A stretch of DNA of 46,812 nucleotides. It comes from an uncultured Eubacterium sp. GTDB lineage: Bacteria; Bacillota; Clostridia; Lachnospirales; Lachnospiraceae. The position numbers and the translations under genes were made by a program. Within the stretch, counting starts at the first letter, position 1. Each line of letters opens with the position of its first letter. This document shows positions 1-7,109 of this stretch, in pieces. The stretch lies in contig CAJUIH010000011.1 in assembly GCA_910586045.1 (NCBI GenBank), forward strand, positions 3,660 through 50,471, given 5' to 3'. Under the pieces are notes generated by a model. The model did not search any database, was not told where the DNA came from, and was given only the letters and a program-made list of their open reading frames with translations.

Positions 1-1
1 G

Positions 2-1675
2 AAAACGGCACAGGCAGCCAACAGCAAAGAGATACGGCCTGCGGCACAGGCAGCCAACAGCAAAGAGATACGGCCTGCGGCACAGGCAGCCGACAGCAAA
101 GAGATACGGTTTGCGGAAAAGTTGGCAAACGGCAGCAAAAATATACAAGCGGCTCAGGAAGACAGCAGCGGCGGTGCGCAGCGTGCGTACGCGCAGTCAG
201 TCGGAAACGCCGATCCTGGCGCGGAAAGAAGCGGCACGCAGCGAAAAAGCGGCAAAGACGCCCAAAGGCAAAACGCTGCCGTGCCTGTCAGCGGTGCGGA
301 TACACGTTCGAATGGAGGAAACATAGAAAAATACCAGGCCAGGCTCGGCGTGCTTGCGCGTTTGTCAAACCGGCAGAAATCGGAATTAAAACGACAGATC
401 CGTCAGGATCCGTCGATCAGTGATTACGACAAACAGGTGCTTTTGCAGCCGATTGAGGAAGCGGAGCAAAAAGAAAAAACCGCTGTTATCGAAAAGAAAA
501 TCGAAAAAAGCCGCGGTCGCACATACGTGCAGATCCAAAGAGTCATTGAGGATCTGGAAAAGGAAGAACTTGCGCCGGACAGCAAACAGGCTTACATCGA
601 AAGTCTCAAAGAAATGCAAAGACAGAGCGGAGCCGAAGAAGTGCGCCGGATTTTGGAGAAAATACCGCAGCGGATGGACCGTGCCGGGTATCAAAACCTG
701 GAACAAAAACTCCAGGCATACGAAGGCGTAGACCTCTCGCCTTATGCGCAGACGCTTGCACAGAAACGGGAGGAAGCGGAAAAACAGGAAATCGCAAATA
801 TGGTGAAGCGTTCACGCAAGGTCAGCCGCGGGGACTATGTCGGCCTGATGCGGCGGCTGGAGGAGCAGGAATTTGCGTCCGACACGCTAACACCGTATAT
901 GGAAAAAATAGAGGAAAAAGTCCGCAGCATGGATGAAGAAAGGCTGGATGAGCTGCTAGACCAGGTGCAAACAACGGATTATAACGCCGCGGCAGCCGTG
1001 TATGAGCAGATCGAAGCGGAAAATTTCCTGCCGGAATTAAAAAGCAACGCACTGCAGATGATCTCCCGAAAACTGGAAAAAATCCGTACAGAAGAATGCG
1101 AGCTTTTAGTACGCAAGCTGCAGGAGGAAATGGAGGGGACGATCCGGGAAAATCCAAGGCATTCCTTTTATCCGGCAAGGAAAGCGATGCTAAAGACCGC
1201 GGAGCCGGAAGAAACACATATATTTGACGCGGCGCTGCGTGCGTATGCAGGCGAGCGGGCCATGTTTGAATATCCGATTTTTGCTGTGGATACATCCCGA
1301 AACGGAAGCGGGCGGGAAGGGATGCTGCTGACACCCGAAACACTGTTTTACAGTACCCGTTTAAGCGCATATGGGATCCCGGTATCTTCGATCAATAGTA
1401 TTACGGCTTCGACAGGTTTTTTAAACCACAAGCTGGTTTTGGAAGAAGCAAACGGGGCGGAACATAAACTGCCGTATGCGGTAAAAAACAGCGAATTGGA
1501 AGACTGGGCAGGGATTTTGGATGAATTTATCGCGTACCTGCAGGAGAAACCCGCATCCAGAAAATTAAATTATCTGGCAAAAGAAACGCACGATACGATC
1601 TGCTGTTTCCGGTGCGGGTATGTGTACCATGGTACAGATATCTGTCCGGAGTGCGGATATAAGAAAAACCGTTAA
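2..1675 (+). CDS. Coiled-coil protein with PH-like region and C-terminal zinc ribbon (5' partial)
   Basis: The frame is open from base 2, so the gene begins left of the window and 557 codons are visible. The first TTG at 122 is not a convincing start because the same frame reads through an in-frame tandem repeat before it. Visible order: three 12-residue repeats (AQAANSKEIRPA), a long charged, probably coiled-coil middle rich in E, K, Q and R, a compact region near bases 1290-1550 (LLTPETLFYSTRL, then hydrophobic strands) that looks like a bacterial PH-type fold, and a terminal zinc ribbon (CCFRCGYVY, then CPECGY). Zinc ribbons of this type are usually structural. Function is unknown. The TAA overlaps the stop of a possible convergent small gene by 4 nt. 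Confidence 0.75.
   Translation, partial: KTAQAANSKEIRPAAQAANSKEIRPAAQAADSKEIRFAEKLANGSKNIQAAQEDSSGGAQRAYAQSVGNADPGAERSGTQRKSGKDAQRQNAAVPVSGADTRSNGGNIEKYQARLGVLARLSNRQKSELKRQIRQDPSISDYDKQVLLQPIEEAEQKEKTAVIEKKIEKSRGRTYVQIQRVIEDLEKEELAPDSKQAYIESLKEMQRQSGAEEVRRILEKIPQRMDRAGYQNLEQKLQAYEGVDLSPYAQTLAQKREEAEKQEIANMVKRSRKVSRGDYVGLMRRLEEQEFASDTLTPYMEKIEEKVRSMDEERLDELLDQVQTTDYNAAAAVYEQIEAENFLPELKSNALQMISRKLEKIRTEECELLVRKLQEEMEGTIRENPRHSFYPARKAMLKTAEPEETHIFDAALRAYAGERAMFEYPIFAVDTSRNGSGREGMLLTPETLFYSTRLSAYGIPVSSINSITASTGFLNHKLVLEEANGAEHKLPYAVKNSELEDWAGILDEFIAYLQEKPASRKLNYLAKETHDTICCFRCGYVYHGTDICPECGYKKNR
8..115 (+). repeat. 36-bp tandem repeat, three units, in frame
   Basis: Three adjacent 36-bp units occur at 8-43, 44-79 and 80-115. 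The first two are identical and the third differs at a few bases. Each unit encodes AQAANSKEIRPA (last copy AQAADSKEIRFA). The array may extend left of the window. Because 36 is a multiple of 3, copy-number change would preserve the frame. Confidence 0.9.
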
Positions 1676-1860
1676 AGCCCTGATAAAAAACTGTACGAAT
1701 ACAGGCTTTGGTATAGATTCCAGCATTCCATCCGTTCGAGTTGTTTTTGATCCAGGTATTCCGCCAGTGAACAGGCGATTAACAGCGCCAGCCGCCAAGT
1801 GTTCCTCCGGGATAATCTGTATGTGAACCGAGACACTGGCGATACAGGCGCAGCCCGCAC
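1672..1860 (-). CDS. Possible small hypothetical protein
   Basis: A 62-codon frame from GTG at 1860 ends in TAA exactly overlapping, convergently, the stop of the zinc-ribbon gene. The C-terminal half (LALLIACSLAEYLDQKQLER and onward) looks like an amphipathic helical peptide. Support: a good minus-strand promoter at 1886-1915 and a hairpin leader lie just upstream. Against: the GGAGGA next to the GTG has almost no spacer, and the second GGAGG (near 1818) is not followed by an ATG in this frame. I do not recognise the protein, and a non-coding transcript is an equal alternative. Confidence 0.3.
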   Translation of the reverse strand: MRAAPVSPVSRFTYRLSRRNTWRLALLIACSLAEYLDQKQLERMECWNLYQSLYSYSFLSGL

Positions 1861-1884
1861 TCCTCCCGGAACTGGCGCTGCGCC
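1847..1884 (-). promoter_or_regulatory. 5' leader stem-loop
   Basis: Perfect 8-bp inverted repeat GGCGCAGC (1847-1854) / GCTGCGCC (1877-1884). It sits immediately downstream of the minus-strand -10 element, so it would form at the very 5' end of that transcript. Its loop contains GGAGGAGTG, so folding could hide or present the only SD-like sequence near the GTG at 1860. Confidence 0.5.
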
Positions 1885-1885
1885 T

Positions 1886-1915
1886 ATTATAACGCAGCGG
1901 GGGATAAAAAAGCAA
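1886..1915 (-). promoter_or_regulatory. Sigma-A type promoter, minus strand
   Basis: On the minus strand, TTGCTT (1915-1910) and TATAAT (1891-1886) are separated by 18 bp. The -10 matches the consensus exactly. It reads towards the small frame at 1672-1860. Confidence 0.5.
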
Positions 1916-1922
1916 GTATTTA

Positions 1923-1940
1923 TGTCAATTTATACTGACA
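1923..1940. promoter_or_regulatory. Dyad upstream of the minus-strand promoter
   Basis: TGTCA (1923-1927) and TGACA (1936-1940) form a 5-bp inverted repeat around an AT-rich 8-bp centre, a few bases upstream of the -35 at 1910-1915. The size and layout suit a dimeric repressor or activator site, but no regulator gene is adjacent. Confidence 0.3.
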
Positions 1941-2063
1941 AATTAAAATTTGAAGTAACAGTTCAGGTAGTTCGCAGGATTTTTCGTCGAGAGTGCAGTT
2001 CAAAAATCAGGCGCATAAAAGACAAAAAAATGGTAAGTTATTTTGGGACAGTTCCTAAGACGC

Positions 2064-2573
2064 TTAACATTGTGGTAAATTCTGCATCAAAGAAAACGTG
2101 TTGTCTAAATTTTGCCTGTGCCAATTAATCGCTTTCCAATCCTCAGAAGCTGTGCACAATGCTCCAACACCCAGAAAACTATTTCCTGTTGCAACTGTTC
2201 CAGCGGAACGAAATTCACGCCATTCTTTTTTCTGTACCAAGAGGCGTATGGTGTCCGTATCTGTTGTGAAAGTGACTTCATAATTTAATGTTTTTTTGAC
2301 CTCGTCAATTTTTACAGACTGGAGTGTATCATAAGGGATTCGTAATGCAATTTCTTTTTTCGGAAACATACCTGCAAAAAAGATCGTTTGGAGGGGAAGA
2401 AAGACAATTTCTTTTTCGCACAGTTGCAATATGTAATATTCCAAAGTAAAAAAATTGGACAACTTGCTGCTTAAAGTATTGTCGGGTGCATATTTTACAA
2501 CGATATAGGCATGTTCTTTCGGTTCATATCCTAATTCTTTAATGATTTTGCTGACATTTTTTTCATTGGCCAT
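2064..2573 (-). CDS. Hypothetical protein, PH-like
   Basis: 169 aa if started at the ATG at 2573, which has AAAGGAG about 10 nt upstream; an upstream in-frame start at 2618 lacks this. No signal peptide or membrane helix is visible. Alternating hydrophobic strands (YIVVKYA, EIVFLPLQTIFFAG, IALRIPYDTLQSVKI, YEVTFTTDTDTIRLLVQKK) resemble bacterial PH-like domains that contain a conserved membrane-facing strand set. The gene looks monocistronic. A TATAAT-like -10 at 2626-2621 may serve it. I cannot assign a function. Confidence 0.7.
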   Translation of the reverse strand: MANEKNVSKIIKELGYEPKEHAYIVVKYAPDNTLSSKLSNFFTLEYYILQLCEKEIVFLPLQTIFFAGMFPKKEIALRIPYDTLQSVKIDEVKKTLNYEVTFTTDTDTIRLLVQKKEWREFRSAGTVATGNSFLGVGALCTASEDWKAINWHRQNLDNTFSLMQNLPQC

Positions 2574-2642
2574 TGTTGTATAGCTCCTTTCGAATTTTGA
2601 TAGACTTTTGTGTCGCACTTATTATAAAATTTTTTAGTCTAT

Positions 2643-2665
2643 AATATTCAATCACCGAATATATA
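2643..2665. repeat. 23-bp exact repeat, copy A
   Basis: This 23-bp sequence is identical to 41941-41963, in the same orientation. It is a dyad, ATATTC and GAATAT around the 7-nt centre AATCACC. Here it overlaps the last codons of the broken ChW/CHAP gene, and the dyad extends to about 11 bp per arm with one bulge (TCTATAATATTC / GAATATATAGA). Confidence 0.85.
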
Positions 2666-4098
2666 GATAAATCCAACCAGCTTTTGTGTACCCTTATTCC
2701 GATGGGAACCAACCGAAGATGTAATTTTGAATCCGGTTGCCACTCCATGGGAAGCAGTATGGTCTAAATCCGTTCGGCCGCCTTCATCAATCCACATATT
2801 AGTTCCGTCCACCGCGGTTACAAATGCCACATGCCCATAACCGCTGTCCTGCCATACCGCAATGCTGTTGGCCTTTGCCGTTTTTCCCACCGCATAGCCG
2901 CTGTTTCTTGCTTGATCCAGCCCATTGCCCGCCGTTTCCCCAGGCCGGCAGCGAAATACCAAGCGTATCGTATACTTTCTGCCATGCAAAGCGGGTACAG
3001 GGTATTTCATAGTAGTTATCGCCATCTACGTTTTGCCGGCTTGGATACGGATTGCTGGCTGTTTTCGATGCCGTATTTTGGGAATAGTTCTTAAATGGAG
3101 TCCCTTTTGTATCCACAGGTGTATCCTTGCCTGCCAGCTTGATTTCTGTTGCTTCGCCATTAATTCCGCCGCCGGTCGTACCCGCGGATGCCCCGTTCTT
3201 TGCCCAGCCCATCCAACCGATTCCGGACACATGCATGCGGTAATAAATGTCCAGATAGCTTGCCAGATCGCCGGTTAATTTTATTTCCACAGCCTCTATT
3301 GCTCTTGCCTGGTTTGTCGTACCCATAGTTTGGCCGCTGTGCTTCCATTCCTGCCAGCCAACGCCTGCTACATGCGCCCGGTAAGAAATGCCGCTTTTGC
3401 CCGCGGAATCTTTCAGATGAATCTGCAGTGCTTCCAGCCGATATCCCCGGCCGGTCGTACCCGCGGTCTTACCGGATCCAACGGCGTTTTGCCAGTCTAA
3501 GTACTGCACATGGCCGCGGTAAGTAAGCGACGGCATTTTTAAACTGGCCGTTTTCCCGTCCGCATGCACCGTCCCTTTTTTTGCCAATTTGACCTGTATT
3601 GCCTCTGCCCGCAGGGATATGCCGGTAGATCCGGCTGTTTCGCCGTTTTTTGCCCATCCGAGCCATCCTTTCTGCGCTACATGTACACGATAAAAAATAT
3701 CATAAAGACCGGCGTACGTTCCGGTCAGTTTGATCTGGACCGCTTCGATTCTTCTGCCCTGGTTTGTAGTTCCCGCCATTTTTCCCGATGACTTCCATGA
3801 CTGCCATCCAATATCCCCTATATGCACCCGATAGCTTACCATACTGGAACGGTTGTGTTTCAAATTGATTTTCAGCGCTTCCATCTGCTTTGCTTTATTT
3901 GTTGTTCCGGCTGTCGCACCATTAGTTACTTGTCCAAGCTAACCATAATTTTGACTGTGCACTTCATAGGAAATGGATGGGACACTGGCCGCGTATGCGT
4001 GTATTTTATTTATGGATATTGTGGTAGAAAAAAAATAGTAAAATGCAAATCATTGCCGCTAAACGTCGATTTGGATTTTCTGCCTGTCTAATTCTCAT
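2648..4098 (-). pseudogene. Secreted ChW-repeat/CHAP-domain peptidoglycan hydrolase, disrupted by three lesions
   Basis: Reading the minus strand from the ATG at 4098 (RBS AAAGGAGAG 6 nt upstream) gives a signal peptide (RRLAAMICILLFF). Then come six ChW-type repeats (pattern YRVH...GW..W..NG..AGTT....EA..IKL), then a CHAP amidase/endopeptidase domain (CTRFAW, GHVAFVTAVDG). Three breaks stop it from being one frame. An 8-A run at 4028-4035 holds one base too many or too few and shifts the signal peptide out of frame. TAG at 3941-3939 replaces the expected conserved Trp (TGG) of the first repeat. An extra base near 2917-2918 shifts the frame inside CHAP (W-A then D-Q-A-R-N-S-G-Y). The longest intact pieces are 3884-2799 and 3025-2648. 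Intact homologues would be exported and cut cell-wall peptides; the ChW repeats are thought to bind surface ligands. Confidence 0.85.
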
Positions 4099-4499
4099 CT
4101 GTTGCTCTCCTTTCTGGCATATGCAATGTCCAAACAGAAACTATCTGTATTTTCTGTCAATAGATCCAAAACTGCTCTATTTTTATATTTTAGCACAAAC
4201 TGTAGTATACTATAAGCCGTTTTTCACTGTTTTGCACGGTTATCGAACGGTTCGTAACAGTTTAGATAAGGTGTTGTGTTTGGCAGCCGGACACTGGGAG
4301 AGACGGTTTGCCCGGCTTGCTGGCGGCCCTCCAGAATGTCAAGTATCCCTAAGCATTCTGCAATTTACGAATCGGCCTGCCATGTCAGCCGGTATCTTTT
4401 TTTGGCCCAGCATTGCGCCGTGCCCCGGATTTTAGTATAATGTTCTTAAAACGAAAATGCACAAGTGCCAGAGACATGCCGGCAGTCAGGAGGGCTATT
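4099..4499. other. Gene-free 401-nt interval with promoters and dyads
   Basis: No coding frame is convincing. It contains an extended -10 on the minus strand (TGCTAAAAT, 4195-4187) that could have served the broken hydrolase, a bulged dyad GTTATCGAAC/GTTCGTAAC at 4239-4258 nested in AAACTGT/ACAGTTT (4197-4203 with 4257-4263), a 7-bp hairpin CAGAATG/CATTCTG (4332-4338 with 4354-4360), and the plus-strand promoter at 4413-4441. Confidence 0.45.
4413..4441 (+). promoter_or_regulatory. Sigma-A type promoter for the DUF1622 gene
   Basis: TTGCGC (4413-4418), 17-bp spacer, TATAAT (4436-4441). It lies about 59 nt upstream of the ATG at 4500. Confidence 0.55.
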
Positions 4500-4829
4500 A
4501 TGGGACAGATTGAAATGTTATTAGAGGAATTTTTGTATGCGTGCGTAGGGCTTGCGATCCACGGGTTTGAACTGGTCGGGGTGTTTATTATTATTTCGGC
4601 TGGGATTAAGGGTGTGGTCAAGTATGCAAAGCGGGAAGCGGACGTGCGCTTACAGCTTGCGGAGGGTATGGCGCTTGGGCTGGAGTTTAAGCTTGGAAGT
4701 GAGATCCTGCGTACGGTTGTAGTAAGGGAGTTTAAAGAAGTAGCCCTTGTAGCTGCGATTATCGCCGTGCGTGCGGCTTTGACGTTCCTGATCCATTGGG
4801 AAATCAAAAATGAGGCTGGAGGCGAATAA
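4500..4829 (+). CDS. DUF1622 family membrane protein
   Basis: 109 aa. I chose ATG 4500 because CAGGAGGG lies 5 nt upstream; the frame extends further 5' but without a ribosome site, and the promoter -10 at 4436 falls inside that extension. The protein has an N-terminal hydrophobic helix (FLYACVGLAIHGFELVGVFI), the family signature region (GLEFKLGSEILRTVVVREFK) and a second hydrophobic helix (VALVAAIIAVRAALTFLIHW). DUF1622 proteins are small inner-membrane proteins of unknown function. The gene is monocistronic and faces the LacI-family gene convergently. Confidence 0.85.
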   Translation: MGQIEMLLEEFLYACVGLAIHGFELVGVFIIISAGIKGVVKYAKREADVRLQLAEGMALGLEFKLGSEILRTVVVREFKEVALVAAIIAVRAALTFLIHWEIKNEAGGE

Positions 4830-4868
4830 CGGCATAAGGAACCTGCGCAGGAAAGAAAAAACGTTCGT

Positions 4869-4905
4869 AAAAAAGGAAAGAATAGCCCGGCAGAATGGGC
4901 TATTC
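4869..4905 (-). terminator. Rho-independent terminator of the LacI-family gene
   Basis: A 9-bp stem, GAATAGCCC (4880-4888) with GGGCTATTC (4897-4905), and an 8-nt loop. On the minus strand it is followed by a T-rich tail (TTTCCTTTTTTTA). The stem overlaps the stop codon at 4900-4902. On the plus strand the following sequence is not T-rich, so it is mainly a minus-strand terminator. Confidence 0.75.
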
Positions 4906-5925
4906 TGTAGTTTCCCTTCGTATTAGGATGGGAGTTATTTTTTTGTGGACCAGTTCTGTCTGCGGCTTGGGGCGGCGTTTCTTCCGTTCGTCCATTTGCG
5001 TTACCAATAATTCCATTGCTTCATATGCGATTTTGTCTATTTGCTGGCCAATGGTGCTGATTGGAAAGATCGCCTGCCCCGCAGCGGGGGAATCGTCAAA
5101 ACCGATGATCCGGTATGTATCCGGCAGTGTGCCGTGTTCCCGGACGATCAGGTTCAGCATGCTGTTGGCATAGGTGTCGTTTGCTATGAATAACCCTTTT
5201 TTCTGATGCGGGTACGTGATATTTAAATACTGGTATATTTCTAACATATTTTTATGAATTTCCTGATAGGAGTGCCCCATTTTTCTTTGAATCAGCTCAT
5301 GCCTGACCGCATAGTCCGAGCAGGTGTCTTTAAATCCCTGAATACGTCCATAGGACGGGATGTCCTTTGGGAAAACTGAATTGATATGCACAAGGACATC
5401 GCAATTGTTTTTAAACAGCAGGCTGACAGCCTGCACAGCACCCATATAATTATCCGTGTTTACACTGTTTACATATTGGTCTTCGCGTTCAATGGCTACG
5501 ATTGGGATGTTGTAAGAGGCAAGTTCGCTGGAAGAAATGGCATGGCTTAAAATAATCATGCCCTCAATTTTATAGGCGAGCAGTTCCTGGATATATTCTC
5601 GTTCTGTCTCCGTGCTGCCTTCGCTTACAAACACTAAAAATTTATATCCAAAAGTTTCGTAGGTATTTAAAATTTGATTCAACATTTCAGCATAATAGTG
5701 CAGATAAAGGTTAGGGATAATGATGCCGACAAATTCACTTTTACCGTTCGCTAATACTTTGGCAAGCTTGTTTTTTTGGTAGCCTAAATCAATAAGCGCC
5801 TGCGCAATAATATCCTGGTTTTCTATGGTAAGGGAATCCCGGTTATTGAAATACCGGGATATGGTTGTTTTCGAAAAATGGGTGTATTTTGCAATGTCGT
5901 CAAATGTTACTTTCTTTTGGTTCAT
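4900..5925 (-). CDS. LacI-family transcriptional regulator 1
   Basis: 341 aa with an N-terminal LacI helix-turn-helix (VTFDDIAKYTHFSKTTISRY, residues about 5-24) and hinge helix (KLAKVLANGKS). A periplasmic-binding-like sensor domain follows (FVGIIIPNLYLHYYAEML, GMIILSH, IVAIERED, GLFIANDTYANS, IIGFDDSPAA). ATG 5925 has GGAGGG about 6 nt upstream. It is divergent from the DUF624 gene; between them lie promoters for both genes and a perfect 16-bp palindrome, so it probably controls the DUF624 gene and perhaps itself. The inducer cannot be read from sequence; context suggests a carbohydrate. Confidence 0.9.
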   Translation of the reverse strand: MNQKKVTFDDIAKYTHFSKTTISRYFNNRDSLTIENQDIIAQALIDLGYQKNKLAKVLANGKSEFVGIIIPNLYLHYYAEMLNQILNTYETFGYKFLVFVSEGSTETEREYIQELLAYKIEGMIILSHAISSSELASYNIPIVAIEREDQYVNSVNTDNYMGAVQAVSLLFKNNCDVLVHINSVFPKDIPSYGRIQGFKDTCSDYAVRHELIQRKMGHSYQEIHKNMLEIYQYLNITYPHQKKGLFIANDTYANSMLNLIVREHGTLPDTYRIIGFDDSPAAGQAIFPISTIGQQIDKIAYEAMELLVTQMDERKKRRPKPQTELVHKKITPILIRRETTE

Positions 5926-5972
5926 AGGGCCCTCCGCAATTGCCCGTACTGGCAGTAAATTTTTTTGATTTT

Positions 5973-6001
5973 AGTATAACAGGATGGTTTTGGAAAAGCA
6001 A
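5973..6001 (-). promoter_or_regulatory. Promoter of LacI-family regulator 1
   Basis: On the minus strand, TTGCTT (6001-5996), a 17-bp spacer, and TATACT (5978-5973). It lies about 48 nt upstream of the ATG at 5925. Confidence 0.6.
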
Positions 6002-6022
6002 TGTGGAATTGAAGCGCCTATA

Positions 6023-6051
6023 TTGACAGGAAATTTAGAAAGTGGTATGGT
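6023..6051 (+). promoter_or_regulatory. Promoter of the DUF624 gene
   Basis: Perfect TTGACA -35 (6023-6028), 17-bp spacer, TATGGT -10 (6046-6051). The palindrome at 6061-6076 begins where the transcript should start. Confidence 0.65.
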
Positions 6052-6060
6052 AAAAGCATA

Positions 6061-6076
6061 AAGTAACCGGTTACTT
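6061..6076. promoter_or_regulatory. Putative LacI-type operator (AAGTAACCGGTTACTT)
   Basis: A perfect 16-bp palindrome with a central CG, typical of LacI-family sites. It is placed at the expected +1 region of the DUF624 promoter and between that gene and LacI regulator 1. A partial copy of one arm (GGTAAC) follows at about 6081. It is the most likely target of the divergent regulator. Confidence 0.65.
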
Positions 6077-6132
6077 AACTGGTAACGGAACAGGTTTCTA
6101 AGGGGAATAAGTGGAAAGGGGAGTTGTAAAAG

Positions 6133-6744
6133 ATGCGTAATTTATTCAATCAAGAAAATCGGCTTTTTTGTATACTAGGTAAGATGGCAGACGGTTTGTT
6201 CCTAAACCTTTTATGGATTCTTTTTAGCCTGCCGCTCGTAACGGCTGGAGCGTCTACGGCGGCCCTGTATGATACGGTGCGAAAAACACTTAGGCAAGAG
6301 CGCGGGTATATCTGGAGCAATTTTTTGGGCACATTTAAATCTAATTTTAAGAAAGCTACCAAGCTTTGGCTGTTGCTGCTTGGTATTTTCGCGTTTTTGT
6401 ATCTTGATTTTTGGATTACATTTCGGTTATTAAAACAAGGGGCAGCGGCGGGGGTACTTTGCTATTTCTTTTTGTTTATGATGCTTTTGGAAGCCGTGTG
6501 GACGGTTTATCTATTTGCGCTTTTGGTAAGGTCTGAAAGCGGCGTTTGGCAAACAATGAAAAATGCCGCGGTCATGGGGATCGTGCATAGTAAATGGTCG
6601 TTTTTCATCATGGTGGTTTGGGTTGCGGGGGCGCTGTCCGCCTTTTTGGTCCCCGTTTTTTCTCTGGCAGTCCCAGTAAGTTCGGTGTATTTGTTTGATG
6701 TTATCATAGACCGAATACAAATACAACATACAAATGTTAAATGA
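6133..6744 (+). CDS. DUF624 (YesL-type) membrane protein
   Basis: 203 aa with several membrane helices. The N-terminal signature (FNQENRLFCILGKMADGLFL) and the loop VTAGASTAALYDTV are typical of the DUF624/YesL family. Helices are visible at WLLLLGIFAFLYLDFWITF, VLCYFFLFMMLLEAVWTVYL, SFFIMVVWVAGALSAFLV and VPVSSVYLFDVII. YesL-type proteins usually sit with carbohydrate ABC importers and have no proven biochemical role. ATG 6133 has GGGGAG about 9 nt upstream. The importer genes start 365 nt later under a different promoter and operator. Confidence 0.85.
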   Translation: MRNLFNQENRLFCILGKMADGLFLNLLWILFSLPLVTAGASTAALYDTVRKTLRQERGYIWSNFLGTFKSNFKKATKLWLLLLGIFAFLYLDFWITFRLLKQGAAAGVLCYFFLFMMLLEAVWTVYLFALLVRSESGVWQTMKNAAVMGIVHSKWSFFIMVVWVAGALSAFLVPVFSLAVPVSSVYLFDVIIDRIQIQHTNVK

Positions 6745-6890
6745 TCATTCAAATTTACGCCGGTAACAAACTTGGAATATCAAGATTGGATCGATGATAT
6801 TAGAAATGGTTTTCTATTGGTTGATTTGCATAAATTTGCGGTTATTTTTTGTATAATAGTCATAAAATGAAAAAAAGGCTCTCAAAAATA

Positions 6891-6919
6891 TTGACAGCTT
6901 TTTTCGTTTTTACTACAAT
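6891..6919 (+). promoter_or_regulatory. Promoter of the sugar ABC operon
   Basis: TTGACA (6891-6896), exactly 17 bp, TACAAT (6914-6919). It gives a leader of about 185 nt before the lipoprotein ATG at 7110. A further TATAAT at 6852-6857 lacks a well-spaced -35. The rest of the 6745-7109 interval shows no gene. Confidence 0.7.
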
Positions 6920-6928
6920 AATATCACG

Positions 6929-6946
6929 AAATGAATCGATTCATTT
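6929..6946. promoter_or_regulatory. Putative LacI-type operator O1
   Basis: A perfect 18-bp palindrome, AAATGAATC|GATTCATTT, 9 bp downstream of the -10, covering the likely transcription start. It has a central CG as in LacI-family sites. It differs from the 6061 operator, so a different regulator is expected; LacI regulator 2 at 10415 is the obvious candidate. Confidence 0.65.
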
Positions 6947-7060
6947 TTTGAAAATTTGTGCATCCATTATTATACGGCAAGGCCGCGTGGAAATTGCAGG
7001 CCGGAAAGTTCGTTATTTTGCCCAGTCCGTATGTGATGGGTGTTATCTAATACCAAAATA

Positions 7061-7072
7061 TGAAACGATTCA
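7061..7072. promoter_or_regulatory. Second operator-like site O2
   Basis: TGAAACGATTCA matches the core of O1 (TGAATCGATTCA) with one difference. It lies 132 bp downstream of O1, inside the leader and 38 nt before the lipoprotein start. A repressor bound here could block elongation or loop with O1. Confidence 0.5.
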
Positions 7073-7109
7073 AACCCCAACAAATAGGAAAGGAGCAAGG
7101 AGGAAGACA

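Noticed and set aside
8..115. Three regularly spaced 36-bp repeats, CRISPR-like in length
   Set aside because: The units are directly adjacent with no spacers and lie in frame inside a coding sequence.
822..1370. Long minus-strand frame of 182 codons
   Set aside because: It lies antisense inside the zinc-ribbon gene, has no SD, and its composition is that of a shadow of the plus-strand codons.
4239..4258. LacI-type operator in the 4.1-4.5 kb gap
   Set aside because: The dyad carries a bulge and is not positioned against a good promoter; left as a described dyad only.
6849..7109. N-terminal extension of the sugar-binding protein
   Set aside because: It spans the promoter and operator, and ATG 7110 has a strong SD followed by a lipoprotein signal peptide.
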